Source of the DNA: UBA8914 sp034002905
GTDB lineage: Bacteria; Pseudomonadota; Alphaproteobacteria; UBA9219
Reading direction: 5' to 3'
NCBI GenBank assembly: GCA_034002905.1
Contig: JAVEZQ010000005.1
Span: 1 to 64,000 of the forward strand
DNA: 64,000 nt
Shown here: positions 52,442-60,728 of the stretch, one piece after another
How the letters are laid out: the number at the start of each line of letters is the position of its first letter
Position numbering within the stretch: the first letter of the stretch is position 1
Program-made: the position numbers and the translations under genes
Notes under the pieces: model-generated
What the model was told of the DNA's origin: nothing
The model's database searches: none
What the model saw: the letters and a program-made list of their open reading frames with translations, nothing else

Positions 52442-52744
52442 ATGACTGAGAAAGTCGTCTACTGGACGTCCGTTGTCGCGGCGACAATCGCCTTGATAAT
52501 CGGAATTACCAACATGGTCCTTATCAAAGGGAACCAGGAAATTCAGGCAAGCGTTGCTCAAAAGCAAATGGCAATTGATACGGCGGGGAAGGTATTGCCG
52601 CTTAATCAGCAATTGTCGCAGGCTTTGTATCAAGGAGCTGTTAAGTCGGATGATGCCAAAATCCGCGATTTGCTCACATCACAAGGCTTTATCTTGCCCG
52701 CGGCGCAGGATGGCAAGCCATCTGCTGAACCAAAGAAAAAGTGA
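52442..52744 (+). CDS. small single-pass membrane protein A
   Basis: A 100-residue protein with an N-terminal membrane segment (about 7-29: YWTSVVAATIALIIGITNMVL) followed by a soluble helical part (NQEIQASVAQKQMAID, LNQQLSQALYQGA, IRDLLTSQGF) and a Lys/Pro tail. No family recognised. Same layout as the next gene, 11 bases downstream, which suggests duplication. AAGAAGGGG stands before its start. Confidence 0.7.
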   Translation: MTEKVVYWTSVVAATIALIIGITNMVLIKGNQEIQASVAQKQMAIDTAGKVLPLNQQLSQALYQGAVKSDDAKIRDLLTSQGFILPAAQDGKPSAEPKKK

Positions 52745-52755
52745 GAGGGGGAATA

Positions 52756-53130
52756 ATGTCCAAAGAAACGAACTCGTGTCTATGTAGTAGCGGGAATGTA
52801 CTTGTCCCCGTGACTATTATGGCCTTAACCCTTGTGATAACGTTTGGGTATCAAATGGGTCAAATCCTCTCGGATCGTAATCGCCTTGTAGCGATGGATC
52901 AGCAGTTGAGTGAGCCCTTTGCGCAAAGCAAAAAGTTGAATGACCAGTTTGGTGGGCTCGTTCGCGGAACAAACTTATTAGCACAGGAGGGTAATGAAAC
53001 GGCGAAGCAGCTGGCCTCGCGACTTATCGAGCTTGGAATCTTGACTGCACCAAGCGAGGCGCTGAAACAGCCGGCTAAGCCTCCCGTTCCTATCGACACC
53101 CAAAAGAAGGAGGAAGCTGTTAAGCCTTAA
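52756..53130 (+). CDS. small single-pass membrane protein B
   Basis: A 124-residue protein from the ATG at 52756 (GAGAGGGGG site upstream). An N-terminal Cys-containing segment (CLCSSGNVLVP), a membrane segment (about 15-37: VTIMALTLVITFGYQMGQIL), a helical soluble part (LNDQFGGLVRGTNLLAQEGNETAKQLASRLIELGIL) and a Lys/Pro tail. Weak similarity in layout and in the LNxQ...L..LGIL segment to the preceding protein. Function unknown. A terminator follows. Confidence 0.7.
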   Translation: MSKETNSCLCSSGNVLVPVTIMALTLVITFGYQMGQILSDRNRLVAMDQQLSEPFAQSKKLNDQFGGLVRGTNLLAQEGNETAKQLASRLIELGILTAPSEALKQPAKPPVPIDTQKKEEAVKP

Positions 53131-53159
53131 CAGCACGCTCGTGTTGTGCACACCATTCG

Positions 53160-53188
53160 GGGCGGTCGCCGGGCCGCCCTTTTTATTT
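53160..53188 (+). terminator. rho-independent terminator after the small membrane proteins
   Basis: GGGCGG (53160-53165) and CCGCCC (53174-53179) form the stem, followed by TTTTTATTTT. It lies between convergent genes. Confidence 0.75.
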
Positions 53189-53200
53189 TGGGTAAAGTTT

Positions 53201-54739
53201 TTAACCGGCGTCTACAGGTTTTCTCAAGGCTTGCAGGGCCGCGCAGTTGATACTATCGGCGCGACAACAACGGGCCGCCATCTCAGGTTCACAGTATTCG
53301 CAAAGGGAGTGCGGGGAGGGCAAGATGATTTGGTGTTTGTCAATTGTGAAGCCGCGATCTCTAAAATTCTTCAGGACACGCGAAAAAGTTTCAGGTTTTA
53401 TGTTCAGGTAAGAAGCGATAAGCGCTTTGTCAAAGGGTAAATTCAGTGGTTCACCATCAAGCCCTGTCTCAAGGCGCAAATTGGCCATAAACCATCCGAC
53501 ACGTTGAATAGCGGAATGGAGCGTTATTTGCTCGTATTGTCCGACAAGCCGCATAAGCCTCTGTTGGGTCAGGGAGAGGATGTTTTGTGCAAGTTCTCGA
53601 TTGCTTATGATGTGATCACGCATAACAGCACTGGGGAGGGCGAGGATTTGAGATTTGGTGATCGTCTTGGCGGCGAGAGCGGACACGACATTATGTGTAA
53701 TTCCCATATCCAGAAGGCATTCCCGCTTGCCTGCAATTTGAAGGATGGATTCTTGCCCATCCTGATTGATTTTGTATGTTTTGACCCAGCCGTCCAGAAT
53801 AATAAAAAACTTTGAAGGTGTTTCTCCTTGTCGAAGGAAGGTTGTGTTTTTTGCATAATCGACAAGACGCGACCCCTTGAGCATGGATCGGAGGGTTGAA
53901 TCCGAGATGCTCCTGAAAATGGGTAAGGCCCCGATATGGGGCAACTTCATCTCAACATCGATGTCCAGCGCTTGGTTTGTTCTGCTGTGGGTCGCAAGGT
54001 CAAGGCCTTCATCAATCAACACGACTACGGTTTTACGCAGTGTTTCATAGTGATGCTCGATTTCCTCCACAAAGGCAGTATACCAAGCCTTGAAAGGCAC
54101 ATCGGATAGAACGCTTTTAGCTTGGCCATTTTGGATTCGTAGAATGATTTGGTTTGCATGGTTGATCGCCCGGTCTGGATATCCATCATTACCATCTATG
54201 ATTTTCTTCATGCCTTCATCTGCAAGGCCATAGAAAAGTTTTTGACGGGAGAGATACGCTTTTGCCACTCCCGTTAATAGGTCGATTTCCGTCTTGCTAA
54301 CCTCGCCATGGGCATAAATCGTCGCCCCTCTGTCGCGCAATTGGCAAAGATAGAACAGTGAAGCGATATAATGGATCAAGGCACTCATTTGAGAGGGGCT
54401 GAAAAGAGGGGTCGTTGTGAGCTTGCCAAGCAAAATTTGATGCAAAGGGTATTCAAGGTTAAAAAGATACCATTCGATCAAGGCATCCTGTTTCATATTG
54501 TTGCGGAAGGACTCGCTGTCCCGCAGAGCATAGGCTTCAAGAAAGTGCTTGGGTAAGTTAGCCAAGAAATCAGGTTGATTTTTCTGGGCGAGTGTAAAGT
54601 ACTTATGGGTCTGTTCCGACAGGTCATTAAAAGTAAAATCTTCAGTGATGGTGTGCTGCATGGGGGAAAGGGCCGCGTAGCCTCGTTCCCTTTGCATCGC
54701 TTCATAAAGCGAGATCATCGTGTGGAGAATGTCTGACAT
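53201..54739 (-). CDS. Crp/Fnr-type regulator fused to a long helical N-terminal (NIT-like) domain
   Basis: A 512-residue protein from the ATG at 54739. Residues 1-260 are helical and start MISLYEAMQRERGYAALS, resembling the QxERG motif of nitrate/nitrite-sensing (NIT) domains; no membrane segment is seen, whereas NIT domains are often periplasmic. Residues about 268-380 are a cNMP/Crp sensor barrel (LPIFRSISDSTLRSML, FLRQGETPSKFFIILDGWVKTYK). Residues about 405-475 are the Crp HTH (FDKALIASYLNIKPETFSRVLKNFRDRG). The end is Cys-rich: C480-x2-C483-x7-C491-C492-x6-C499, which could bind a metal or Fe-S cluster. It is divergent from ubiTUV across an FNR-type box. Likely a redox or nitrogen-oxide sensor; ligand unknown. 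Confidence 0.75.
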   Translation of the reverse strand: MSDILHTMISLYEAMQRERGYAALSPMQHTITEDFTFNDLSEQTHKYFTLAQKNQPDFLANLPKHFLEAYALRDSESFRNNMKQDALIEWYLFNLEYPLHQILLGKLTTTPLFSPSQMSALIHYIASLFYLCQLRDRGATIYAHGEVSKTEIDLLTGVAKAYLSRQKLFYGLADEGMKKIIDGNDGYPDRAINHANQIILRIQNGQAKSVLSDVPFKAWYTAFVEEIEHHYETLRKTVVVLIDEGLDLATHSRTNQALDIDVEMKLPHIGALPIFRSISDSTLRSMLKGSRLVDYAKNTTFLRQGETPSKFFIILDGWVKTYKINQDGQESILQIAGKRECLLDMGITHNVVSALAAKTITKSQILALPSAVMRDHIISNRELAQNILSLTQQRLMRLVGQYEQITLHSAIQRVGWFMANLRLETGLDGEPLNLPFDKALIASYLNIKPETFSRVLKNFRDRGFTIDKHQIILPSPHSLCEYCEPEMAARCCRADSINCAALQALRKPVDAG

Positions 54740-54798
54740 GGTCCTAATGAAAGGGAAATTTGGCGTAAATACCTTGTGGCGGCATATCATCCCATTTC

Positions 54799-54812
54799 TT
54801 GATCTATGTCAA
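54799..54812 (+). promoter_or_regulatory. FNR-type box between the regulator gene and ubiT
   Basis: TTGATCTATGTCAA matches the Crp/FNR consensus TTGAT-N4-ATCAA at 9 of 10 positions. A -10 TATTAA lies at 54834-54839, so a start near 54846-54847 would put the box centre at about -41.5, the class II activation geometry. It lies 54 bases before the ubiT ATG and 60 bases before the divergent regulator ATG. Confidence 0.7.
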
Positions 54813-54865
54813 GGATTGCGCTCGTTTGTTCTTTATTAACTAGTATTGTCGTTCGGAGATAAGGC

Positions 54866-55429
54866 ATGCTTAAACCATCTATTCCCATCCCTCTATCGCG
54901 CGTTACCCTACAATTTGTTCCCCGGCATATCGTCGAACGTGTAACAGATATCGTTTGGGCGCGAATGGAATCTCGTCATCCTAAATTAATGGAAAACCTT
55001 GAAAAGCTGCCGAAATCTTATGTAATTATAGATCCAGTTGATGTCCCGTTTGTCTTTGCGCTGGACCTTATAAAAAGGCCCATATCTTTTTCCTTGTACG
55101 AAGAAAGGCCTTTAGGCCCTGTCATTGAGCCTACGGCAGCGGTGCGCGGAAACCTTGAAGCGTTGGTCAATATGCTTGAGGGGCATGCCGATGGTGATGC
55201 GCTTTTCTTTTCTCGTGATATCCAGATTACAGGTGATACCTCAATCATTGTCGCCTTGCGCAATACATTGGATCGGGAGGAAATCTTCCTTTTGAGGGAA
55301 ATTGTCTCTTTATGCGGTCCCTTCGCAGAACCCGCAAAGCATGCGATAAACATTGCTGACAAGCTTGCCTCACGTGTTAAAAGGGCTGCGTCGACGCTTC
55401 ACAACGAAATGCACCGTCACAAGGCCTAA
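54866..55429 (+). CDS. ubiT: SCP2-domain accessory protein of anaerobic ubiquinone synthesis
   Basis: A 187-residue protein with an SCP2/sterol-carrier fold: RHPKLMENLEKLPKSYVIIDPVDVPFVFALDLIKR, then GDALFFSRDIQITGDTSIIVALRNTLD. UbiT binds lipid-like quinone intermediates in the O2-independent ubiquinone pathway. It stands directly before ubiU and ubiV, the same set as in Escherichia coli, which supports the call. FNR-type box upstream. Confidence 0.9.
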   Translation: MLKPSIPIPLSRVTLQFVPRHIVERVTDIVWARMESRHPKLMENLEKLPKSYVIIDPVDVPFVFALDLIKRPISFSLYEERPLGPVIEPTAAVRGNLEALVNMLEGHADGDALFFSRDIQITGDTSIIVALRNTLDREEIFLLREIVSLCGPFAEPAKHAINIADKLASRVKRAASTLHNEMHRHKA

Positions 55430-55434
55430 AGGGA

Positions 55435-56433
55435 ATGCCCAAAGACTCCTATCTTGAACTTGTTTGTCCGGCAGGGACTCCGGCGGCGTTGCGTGCTGCT
55501 ATTGGTGCGGGGGCGGATACCGTCTATTGTGGCTTTCGTGATTGCACGAATGCGCGCAATTACCCCGGCCTTAATTTCGACGTTGAAGAAATGGCCGAGG
55601 GAGTCGACTATGCGCACGCGCATGGGTGTAAGCTTCTTGTCGCGATCAACACCTTTCCTTTGGCGGGCAATCCGGAACCATGGCACAAGGCTATCGACAA
55701 CGCAGCTACCGTCGGCGTCGATGCGGTGATTATGGCGGATGTCGGCTTGTTGGACTACGCGACCAAGCATTATCCCGATTTACGCCGCCATTTGTCGGTG
55801 CAGGCGGCGGCCTCCAATCCCTTGTCCATCGCCTTTTACCGTGATCGCTTTGATATCAAGCGCGTGGTTTTGCCACGCGTTCTTGAGCTGAGCGAGGTTG
55901 CTGCCATCATCAAAGAGATTGAGATCGAGACAGAAGTTTTTTGCTTCGGGTCTGTGGGCACGATGTCCGAGGGACGCTGTTTTCTTTCTTCTTATATGAC
56001 GGGAATGTCGCCCAGCAGCGATGGGGTTTGTGCGCCGGCAAGCTATGTCTCTTACAAAGAGGTTGGCGATTGCACGCTTTCGTGCCTTGGGGACGTTGTG
56101 CTGAACAAGTTCGGGAAGGATGAACCGGCTGCTTATCCAACGCCATGCAAGGGACGTTATGTGACCAAGGGACAGCCATCCTATCTCTTCGAAGAGCCGA
56201 TTGGCTGGAATGTGATCGAAATATTGCCCCAATTGAAGCAGGCGGGTGTTACGGCGCTTAAGATCGAGGGAAGGCAGCGTTCACGCGCCTATGTTGCCGA
56301 AGTTGTTGGCACGTATCGTAAGGCTCTTGACGAATTGTCCGCAGGTGCTACGGCCTCCTCGACGGGTGACTTGCACGGGATTGCTGAAGGCGGACGTCAA
56401 ACATTGGGCGCCTACCGGAAAGGCTGGCGCTAA
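55435..56433 (+). CDS. ubiU: anaerobic ubiquinone hydroxylase subunit UbiU (U32 family)
   Basis: A 332-residue U32-peptidase-like protein that with UbiV hydroxylates ubiquinone precursors without O2. Start LELVCPAGTPAALRAAIGAGADTVYCG is typical of the U32 group. Candidate [4Fe-4S] ligands are C170, C182, C199 and C238; the last two gaps (17 and 39 residues) equal those of E. coli UbiU as I recall it. Five bases after ubiT; its stop overlaps ubiV by one base (TAATG). Confidence 0.95.
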   Translation: MPKDSYLELVCPAGTPAALRAAIGAGADTVYCGFRDCTNARNYPGLNFDVEEMAEGVDYAHAHGCKLLVAINTFPLAGNPEPWHKAIDNAATVGVDAVIMADVGLLDYATKHYPDLRRHLSVQAAASNPLSIAFYRDRFDIKRVVLPRVLELSEVAAIIKEIEIETEVFCFGSVGTMSEGRCFLSSYMTGMSPSSDGVCAPASYVSYKEVGDCTLSCLGDVVLNKFGKDEPAAYPTPCKGRYVTKGQPSYLFEEPIGWNVIEILPQLKQAGVTALKIEGRQRSRAYVAEVVGTYRKALDELSAGATASSTGDLHGIAEGGRQTLGAYRKGWR

Positions 56434-57320
56434 TGAGCAAACTAACCTTGGGGCCGATCTTTTATCATTGGGGTGCGGAGAAGCAGCGGGATTTCTATTT
56501 TCGTATTGCCGATGAGGCCCCGATCGACTGCGTTTATTTTGGCGAGATGGTGTGTTCGAAGCGTGAAGTTTTTTTTGAGCCTTATCGCGACGAAGTGGTT
56601 GAGCGCCTCACAAAAGCAGGCAAGCAGGTTGTGATTTCGACGCTCGCCCTTTTGACCCTGAAGCGAGAGCTTGAGCATATTCAGGCACAGGCACAAGGCG
56701 ACTTGATGATCGAGGCCAATGATGTCGCTGCGATCCAGTCGCTACAGGGAAAACCCTTTATTGTCGGACCAACCATTAATGTGCTCAACGAAGGTGCGAT
56801 GGACTTTATGGCGGTACAGGGCGCCAAGCGTATCGTCTTTGCGAGTGAGCTGACGGGACGTGCTCTTGTCACTTTGGCGGCGCAGCATCCCGACATTGAA
56901 AAGGAAGTGCAAGTCTATGGCCGCCAGCCCTTGGCGATATCCATGCGTTGTTATCATGCGCGAGCGAATGGCCGCGATAAGGACCATTGCCGTTTTGCTT
57001 GTGGAGACGATCCTGATGGTCTGTCCGTTGATACGCTGGAGGGCCAAGGCATCCTGACTATCAATGGGACCCAGACCCTTTCGCATGGTTATGTGATGTT
57101 GCTGGATGAATTAAAGGAAATGTCGGCGGCAGGGGTGACCCATTTCCGTCTGGCCCCTCAGGATGTAGATATGGTTCAGGTTGTGACTCAGTATCGTGAC
57201 TTTCTGGATGGCAAAAACGAATCAGAATCAGTCCGTAGAGTCCTTATATCGTTGAACAAAAATGTTCCGGCCCTGAACGGCTTCTATCATGGTTGTGCAG
57301 GCAAAGAATACGTTGCCTGA
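56433..57320 (+). CDS. ubiV: anaerobic ubiquinone hydroxylase subunit UbiV (U32 family)
   Basis: A 295-residue partner of UbiU. LTLGPIFYHWGAEKQRDFYFRIADEAPIDCVYFGEMVCSKRE has the C41 ligand, and RCYHARANGRDKDHCRFAC gives C-x12-C-x3-C, the spacing of the E. coli UbiV cluster. Translationally coupled to ubiU. Last gene of the ubiTUV operon. Confidence 0.95.
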   Translation: MSKLTLGPIFYHWGAEKQRDFYFRIADEAPIDCVYFGEMVCSKREVFFEPYRDEVVERLTKAGKQVVISTLALLTLKRELEHIQAQAQGDLMIEANDVAAIQSLQGKPFIVGPTINVLNEGAMDFMAVQGAKRIVFASELTGRALVTLAAQHPDIEKEVQVYGRQPLAISMRCYHARANGRDKDHCRFACGDDPDGLSVDTLEGQGILTINGTQTLSHGYVMLLDELKEMSAAGVTHFRLAPQDVDMVQVVTQYRDFLDGKNESESVRRVLISLNKNVPALNGFYHGCAGKEYVA

Positions 57321-57526
57321 TAGAAATAGGGTAGGAAATCCGACTGAAAACATGCCTTTCCCCATGAGAAAGTGGCCTTGGGCGATGATCGAACCGTAGG
57401 TTGTTTTCCACATTTTCGTCCCCAACTTTTGCCTCCAGAGGGAGGTATCAGCGATTTCAAATTCTACCCATTTATGGTATTAATAGAGGGGTGGTTGGTC
57501 CGGTGTCGTATCGAATGGCAATCCGG

Positions 57527-57540
57527 TTGAATCATGTCAA
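57527..57540 (+). promoter_or_regulatory. second, weaker FNR-type box before nrdD
   Basis: TTGAATCATGTCAA agrees with TTGAT-N4-ATCAA at 8 of 10 positions and has its centre 75 bases upstream of the next, perfect box. The 57321-57731 gap (411 bases) otherwise shows no gene. Confidence 0.4.
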
Positions 57541-57601
57541 TATCGTGGCGATCAGGGGTTAAGTTTTCTTCACAAACATTAACCTCCAATTTTTAAATTA
57601 C

Positions 57602-57615
57602 TTGATATGGATCAA
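57602..57615 (+). promoter_or_regulatory. perfect FNR box of the nrdDG promoter
   Basis: TTGATATGGATCAA is a perfect match to the FNR palindrome TTGAT-N4-ATCAA. A -10 TAATAC at 57640-57645 places the transcription start near 57651, with the box centre about 42-43 bases upstream, as in FNR class II activation. Confidence 0.8.
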
Positions 57616-57731
57616 GAGCGGATACCATATTTTGTGTTTTAATACCCTCATATCGCCTTTATGTAGTAGTTCGCGGGTGGCCACACAACCGCCCCACGGT
57701 TTTCTTTTTGGTGTCTTCGGAGGTTAGTCGT

Positions 57732-59804
57732 ATGCAGGAACAAGCCACAGCGCAGGTCATTTCGTTTGAAAAGCACGCAGCATCCCTTGAAAAAGAACTT
57801 AAAAATCTAGGCACCAATATCAACTGCTCGGAGTCGGTTGATGAGTACCTGTCCAAGTCTGATTGGCGTATTAATGCCAATGCCAATGTCGGCTATAGCC
57901 ATGCGGGCCTGATTAACAATCTAGCGGGCAAGGTTATTGCGAATTTCTGGCTCGATGAAATCTATACGCAAGAAGAGGGACGGGCCCATCGCGAGGGCGA
58001 CTACCATATCCATGATCTCGATAGCCTGTCTGGCTATTGTGCCGGATGGAGTCTGCGCCAGCTTTTGAGCGAAGGCTTCAATGGTGTGCTGGGACGTGTT
58101 TCCAGCCGTCCGCCACGTCATTTCCGTGAAGCTTTGGGCCAGATGGCGAACTTTCTTGGCATCCTCCAGTCCGAATGGGCTGGTGCACAGGCCTTTAGTT
58201 CGTTTGACACCTATCTGGCTCCATATGTTTTCCGCGATCAACTTGATGATGATGAGATCCGCAAGGCTATTCGCCAGTTCGTCTATAATCTGAACGTTCC
58301 GGCGCGTTGGGGTCAGTCGCCCTTTACGAACGTGACGCTCGACATCACGGTGCCAGATGATTTGAAGGTACAGATGCCGATGGCCCGTGGTGAGCACCTC
58401 TTTGCAAAGCTCAAGAAGGGCGAGGCTGACAAGCTACTGGCGTTGGCCAAGTATCGTCGTCCTGACATCAAGAGTCTTTGTGAACTCACCTATGCCGACT
58501 TTGTGCCGGAGATGGAGCGTATCGTTCTGGCGTACTACGAAGTCATGACCGAAGGCGACAGCACCGGCCAACCCTTTACCTTCCCAATTCCGACAGTGAA
58601 CATTACTGAGGATTTTGAGTGGGAGAACAAGATCGCTGACGCTATCTTTGAAAACGCCGCGAAGGTTGGAAGCTCCTATTTCCAGAACTTTATCGGCAGC
58701 CAGTATATGCGTAATGACAAGGGCGAGCGGGTCGAGAATCCTGAAGCTTACAAACCCGGTGCCGTGCGCTCGATGTGTTGCCGTCTCCAGCTTGATTTGC
58801 GTGAACTGCAAAAGCGCGGTAACGGCTTGTTCGGTTCGGCGGAAATGACGGGTTCGATTGGTGTTGTCACGCTGAATATGTCACGATTGGGTTATAAGTT
58901 TAAGGGTGACGAAGCTGGGCTGTATGCCGAAATCGACCGACTGATGGACATGGCCAAGAGCACATTGGAAAAGAAGCGCGTCTTTGTAAACGAGCTTTTT
59001 GAGCGTGGCCTTTACCCCTATACGCGTCGTTATCTCTCGTCTTTCCGCAATCACTTCAGCACCATCGGCGTCAATGGCATGAACGAAATGGTCCTGAACT
59101 TGACCGAGGGCAAGCATGATATGGCCTCGCAGGAAGGTATTGGGATTTCAATTCGCATTCTGGATCATATCCGCACGCGCCTTCGTGTTTATCAGGAAGA
59201 AACGGGAAACCTTTACAATCTTGAAGCTTCTCCGGCTGAAGGGGCAACCTATCGCTTTGCCAAGGAAGATGTGAAGCGTTTTCCCGGCATTCGTCAGTCC
59301 GGATCGGGCCCCAACATCTATTACACAAACAGCAGCCAGCTTCCTGCTTCTTATACCGAAGACCCCTTTGAAGCGTTGGATCTGCAAAACAAGCTACAGT
59401 GCAAATATACGGGTGGTACGGTTCTGCACATGTATATGAACGAACGTCTTGAGTCCGCTGACTCTTGCCGTCGGTTCATCCGCGCTGTGCTTGAGAACTA
59501 TCAGCTGCCTTATATCACCATTACGCCTGTCTTCTCGGTTTGCGACGAGCACGGCTATCTGAAGGGTGAGCATCCGACCTGTCCTCATTGTGGCGAGCGG
59601 ACGCAAGTCTGGACACGTGTGATGGGCTATTTCCGTCCGGTCGACAGCTTCAATATCGGCAAGAAAGGCGAGCATCGCGAGCGTACCCACTTTACCGAAG
59701 ATGCGATCCGTCGTCACAGCGCCTACAGCAATTGCTGTGTTTCGGCTTGCTGCGAGGAAACAACGGAAGCACCTCGAAACGAAGTTGCGGCCAACGTTGC
59801 ATAA
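57732..59804 (+). CDS. nrdD: class III anaerobic ribonucleoside-triphosphate reductase
   Basis: A 690-residue glycyl-radical enzyme from the ATG at 57732, which follows GGAGG by eight bases; the frame extends upstream to a GTG and a TTG. The radical glycine is in TRVMGYFRP (about G632). Zinc cysteines lie in VCDEHGYLKGEHPTCPHCGE. The N-terminus starts directly with the catalytic region: no ATP-cone (allosteric) domain, so activity regulation differs from E. coli NrdD. The C-terminus has CC-x3-CC. It supplies deoxynucleotides without O2; an FNR box is upstream. Confidence 0.95.
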   Translation: MQEQATAQVISFEKHAASLEKELKNLGTNINCSESVDEYLSKSDWRINANANVGYSHAGLINNLAGKVIANFWLDEIYTQEEGRAHREGDYHIHDLDSLSGYCAGWSLRQLLSEGFNGVLGRVSSRPPRHFREALGQMANFLGILQSEWAGAQAFSSFDTYLAPYVFRDQLDDDEIRKAIRQFVYNLNVPARWGQSPFTNVTLDITVPDDLKVQMPMARGEHLFAKLKKGEADKLLALAKYRRPDIKSLCELTYADFVPEMERIVLAYYEVMTEGDSTGQPFTFPIPTVNITEDFEWENKIADAIFENAAKVGSSYFQNFIGSQYMRNDKGERVENPEAYKPGAVRSMCCRLQLDLRELQKRGNGLFGSAEMTGSIGVVTLNMSRLGYKFKGDEAGLYAEIDRLMDMAKSTLEKKRVFVNELFERGLYPYTRRYLSSFRNHFSTIGVNGMNEMVLNLTEGKHDMASQEGIGISIRILDHIRTRLRVYQEETGNLYNLEASPAEGATYRFAKEDVKRFPGIRQSGSGPNIYYTNSSQLPASYTEDPFEALDLQNKLQCKYTGGTVLHMYMNERLESADSCRRFIRAVLENYQLPYITITPVFSVCDEHGYLKGEHPTCPHCGERTQVWTRVMGYFRPVDSFNIGKKGEHRERTHFTEDAIRRHSAYSNCCVSACCEETTEAPRNEVAANVA

Positions 59805-59834
59805 CGTTGTCGTCGATTCATTCAGGAAAGAGAG

Positions 59835-59858
59835 GAGAGGGGGGCTTCCCCCTCTTTT
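59835..59858 (+). terminator. hairpin between nrdD and nrdG
   Basis: GAGGGGG (59837-59843) and CCCCCTC (59848-59854) with loop GCTT, followed by TTTTCG. It looks like an intrinsic terminator or attenuator and could make nrdG less abundant than nrdD. Confidence 0.6.
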
Positions 59859-59883
59859 CGTCTAGAGATAGTGCAGCAAGAAC

Positions 59884-60591
59884 ATGGGACAGCTCTTTGA
59901 AATTACGCCTTTTTCTCTCCTCGATTATCCGGGGGAGATGGCCTGTATCGCGTGGTTCGCAGGTTGCAACATGCGGTGCATCTATTGCCACAATCCCCAG
60001 ATCGTACAGGGAAAGGGGGAGAAAGAGGTTCAAGAGCTTCTTGATTTCTTGGAGCGCCGCACGGGGCGTTTATCGGGCGTCGTTTTTTCAGGGGGAGAGG
60101 CGACTCTTTATCGTGAACTCCCATCGCTGATCCAGCGTGTGAAGGCCATGGGTTTCAAAACAAAGCTCGATACAAATGGCTCGCGGCCGGAGGTCTTGCG
60201 CGAGATTTTGGCCCAAGGTTCGGTCGATTACGTCGCCATGGACTATAAGTGCCCGCGTGAGATGGCCCAATCTCTGATTGGAACGGCTAAGCTATGGGAA
60301 CCGTTTCGGCAATCCCTTTCCATGATGATCGAAGAAGCCGCACACACTCCCTCCCTGACCTTTGAAGTGCGCACCACAGTGTTTGCCGACAAAATGAGCG
60401 AGCAAGAGTTGAACTGGATCATCAATGACTTGGACCAGTTAGGTTACGCTGGCACCTATTACATCCAGAATGTCTTCTCTTTTGGCGAAAAGACCATAGG
60501 AAACATTCCTGAACCGGAATGTGAAATTAACCGTGGTAAGCTGGCAAAGCCCAAAAACTTCACATTGGCTTTTCGTAATTTCAAAGAGTAA
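59884..60591 (+). CDS. nrdG: anaerobic ribonucleotide reductase-activating protein (radical SAM)
   Basis: A 235-residue radical SAM activase that installs the glycyl radical on NrdD. The cluster motif C28-x3-C32-x2-C35 is in AGCNMRCIYCHNPQ, followed by GVVFSGGEATL (SAM-binding GGE). Longer than the 154-residue E. coli NrdG, like the type that works with NrdD without ATP-cone. The start ATG at 59884 lies 79 bases after nrdD. Confidence 0.92.
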   Translation: MGQLFEITPFSLLDYPGEMACIAWFAGCNMRCIYCHNPQIVQGKGEKEVQELLDFLERRTGRLSGVVFSGGEATLYRELPSLIQRVKAMGFKTKLDTNGSRPEVLREILAQGSVDYVAMDYKCPREMAQSLIGTAKLWEPFRQSLSMMIEEAAHTPSLTFEVRTTVFADKMSEQELNWIINDLDQLGYAGTYYIQNVFSFGEKTIGNIPEPECEINRGKLAKPKNFTLAFRNFKE

Positions 60592-60728
60592 AAACTTGTA
60601 ATAATTTGTCGTGATATTTGAGCATCTTGGCGCTTGTCAACGCCCACGAAAAGCGACAACATCCCCCTGTCATCTCAAAGTGAGCCATCTGGTTTGCTCA
60701 ACGCGTAGATCTTAGGAGAGGTAGCACC

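Noticed and set aside
57228..57425. A 65-codon minus-strand frame after ubiV
   Set aside because: Overlaps the ubiV end, no family, no ribosome site.
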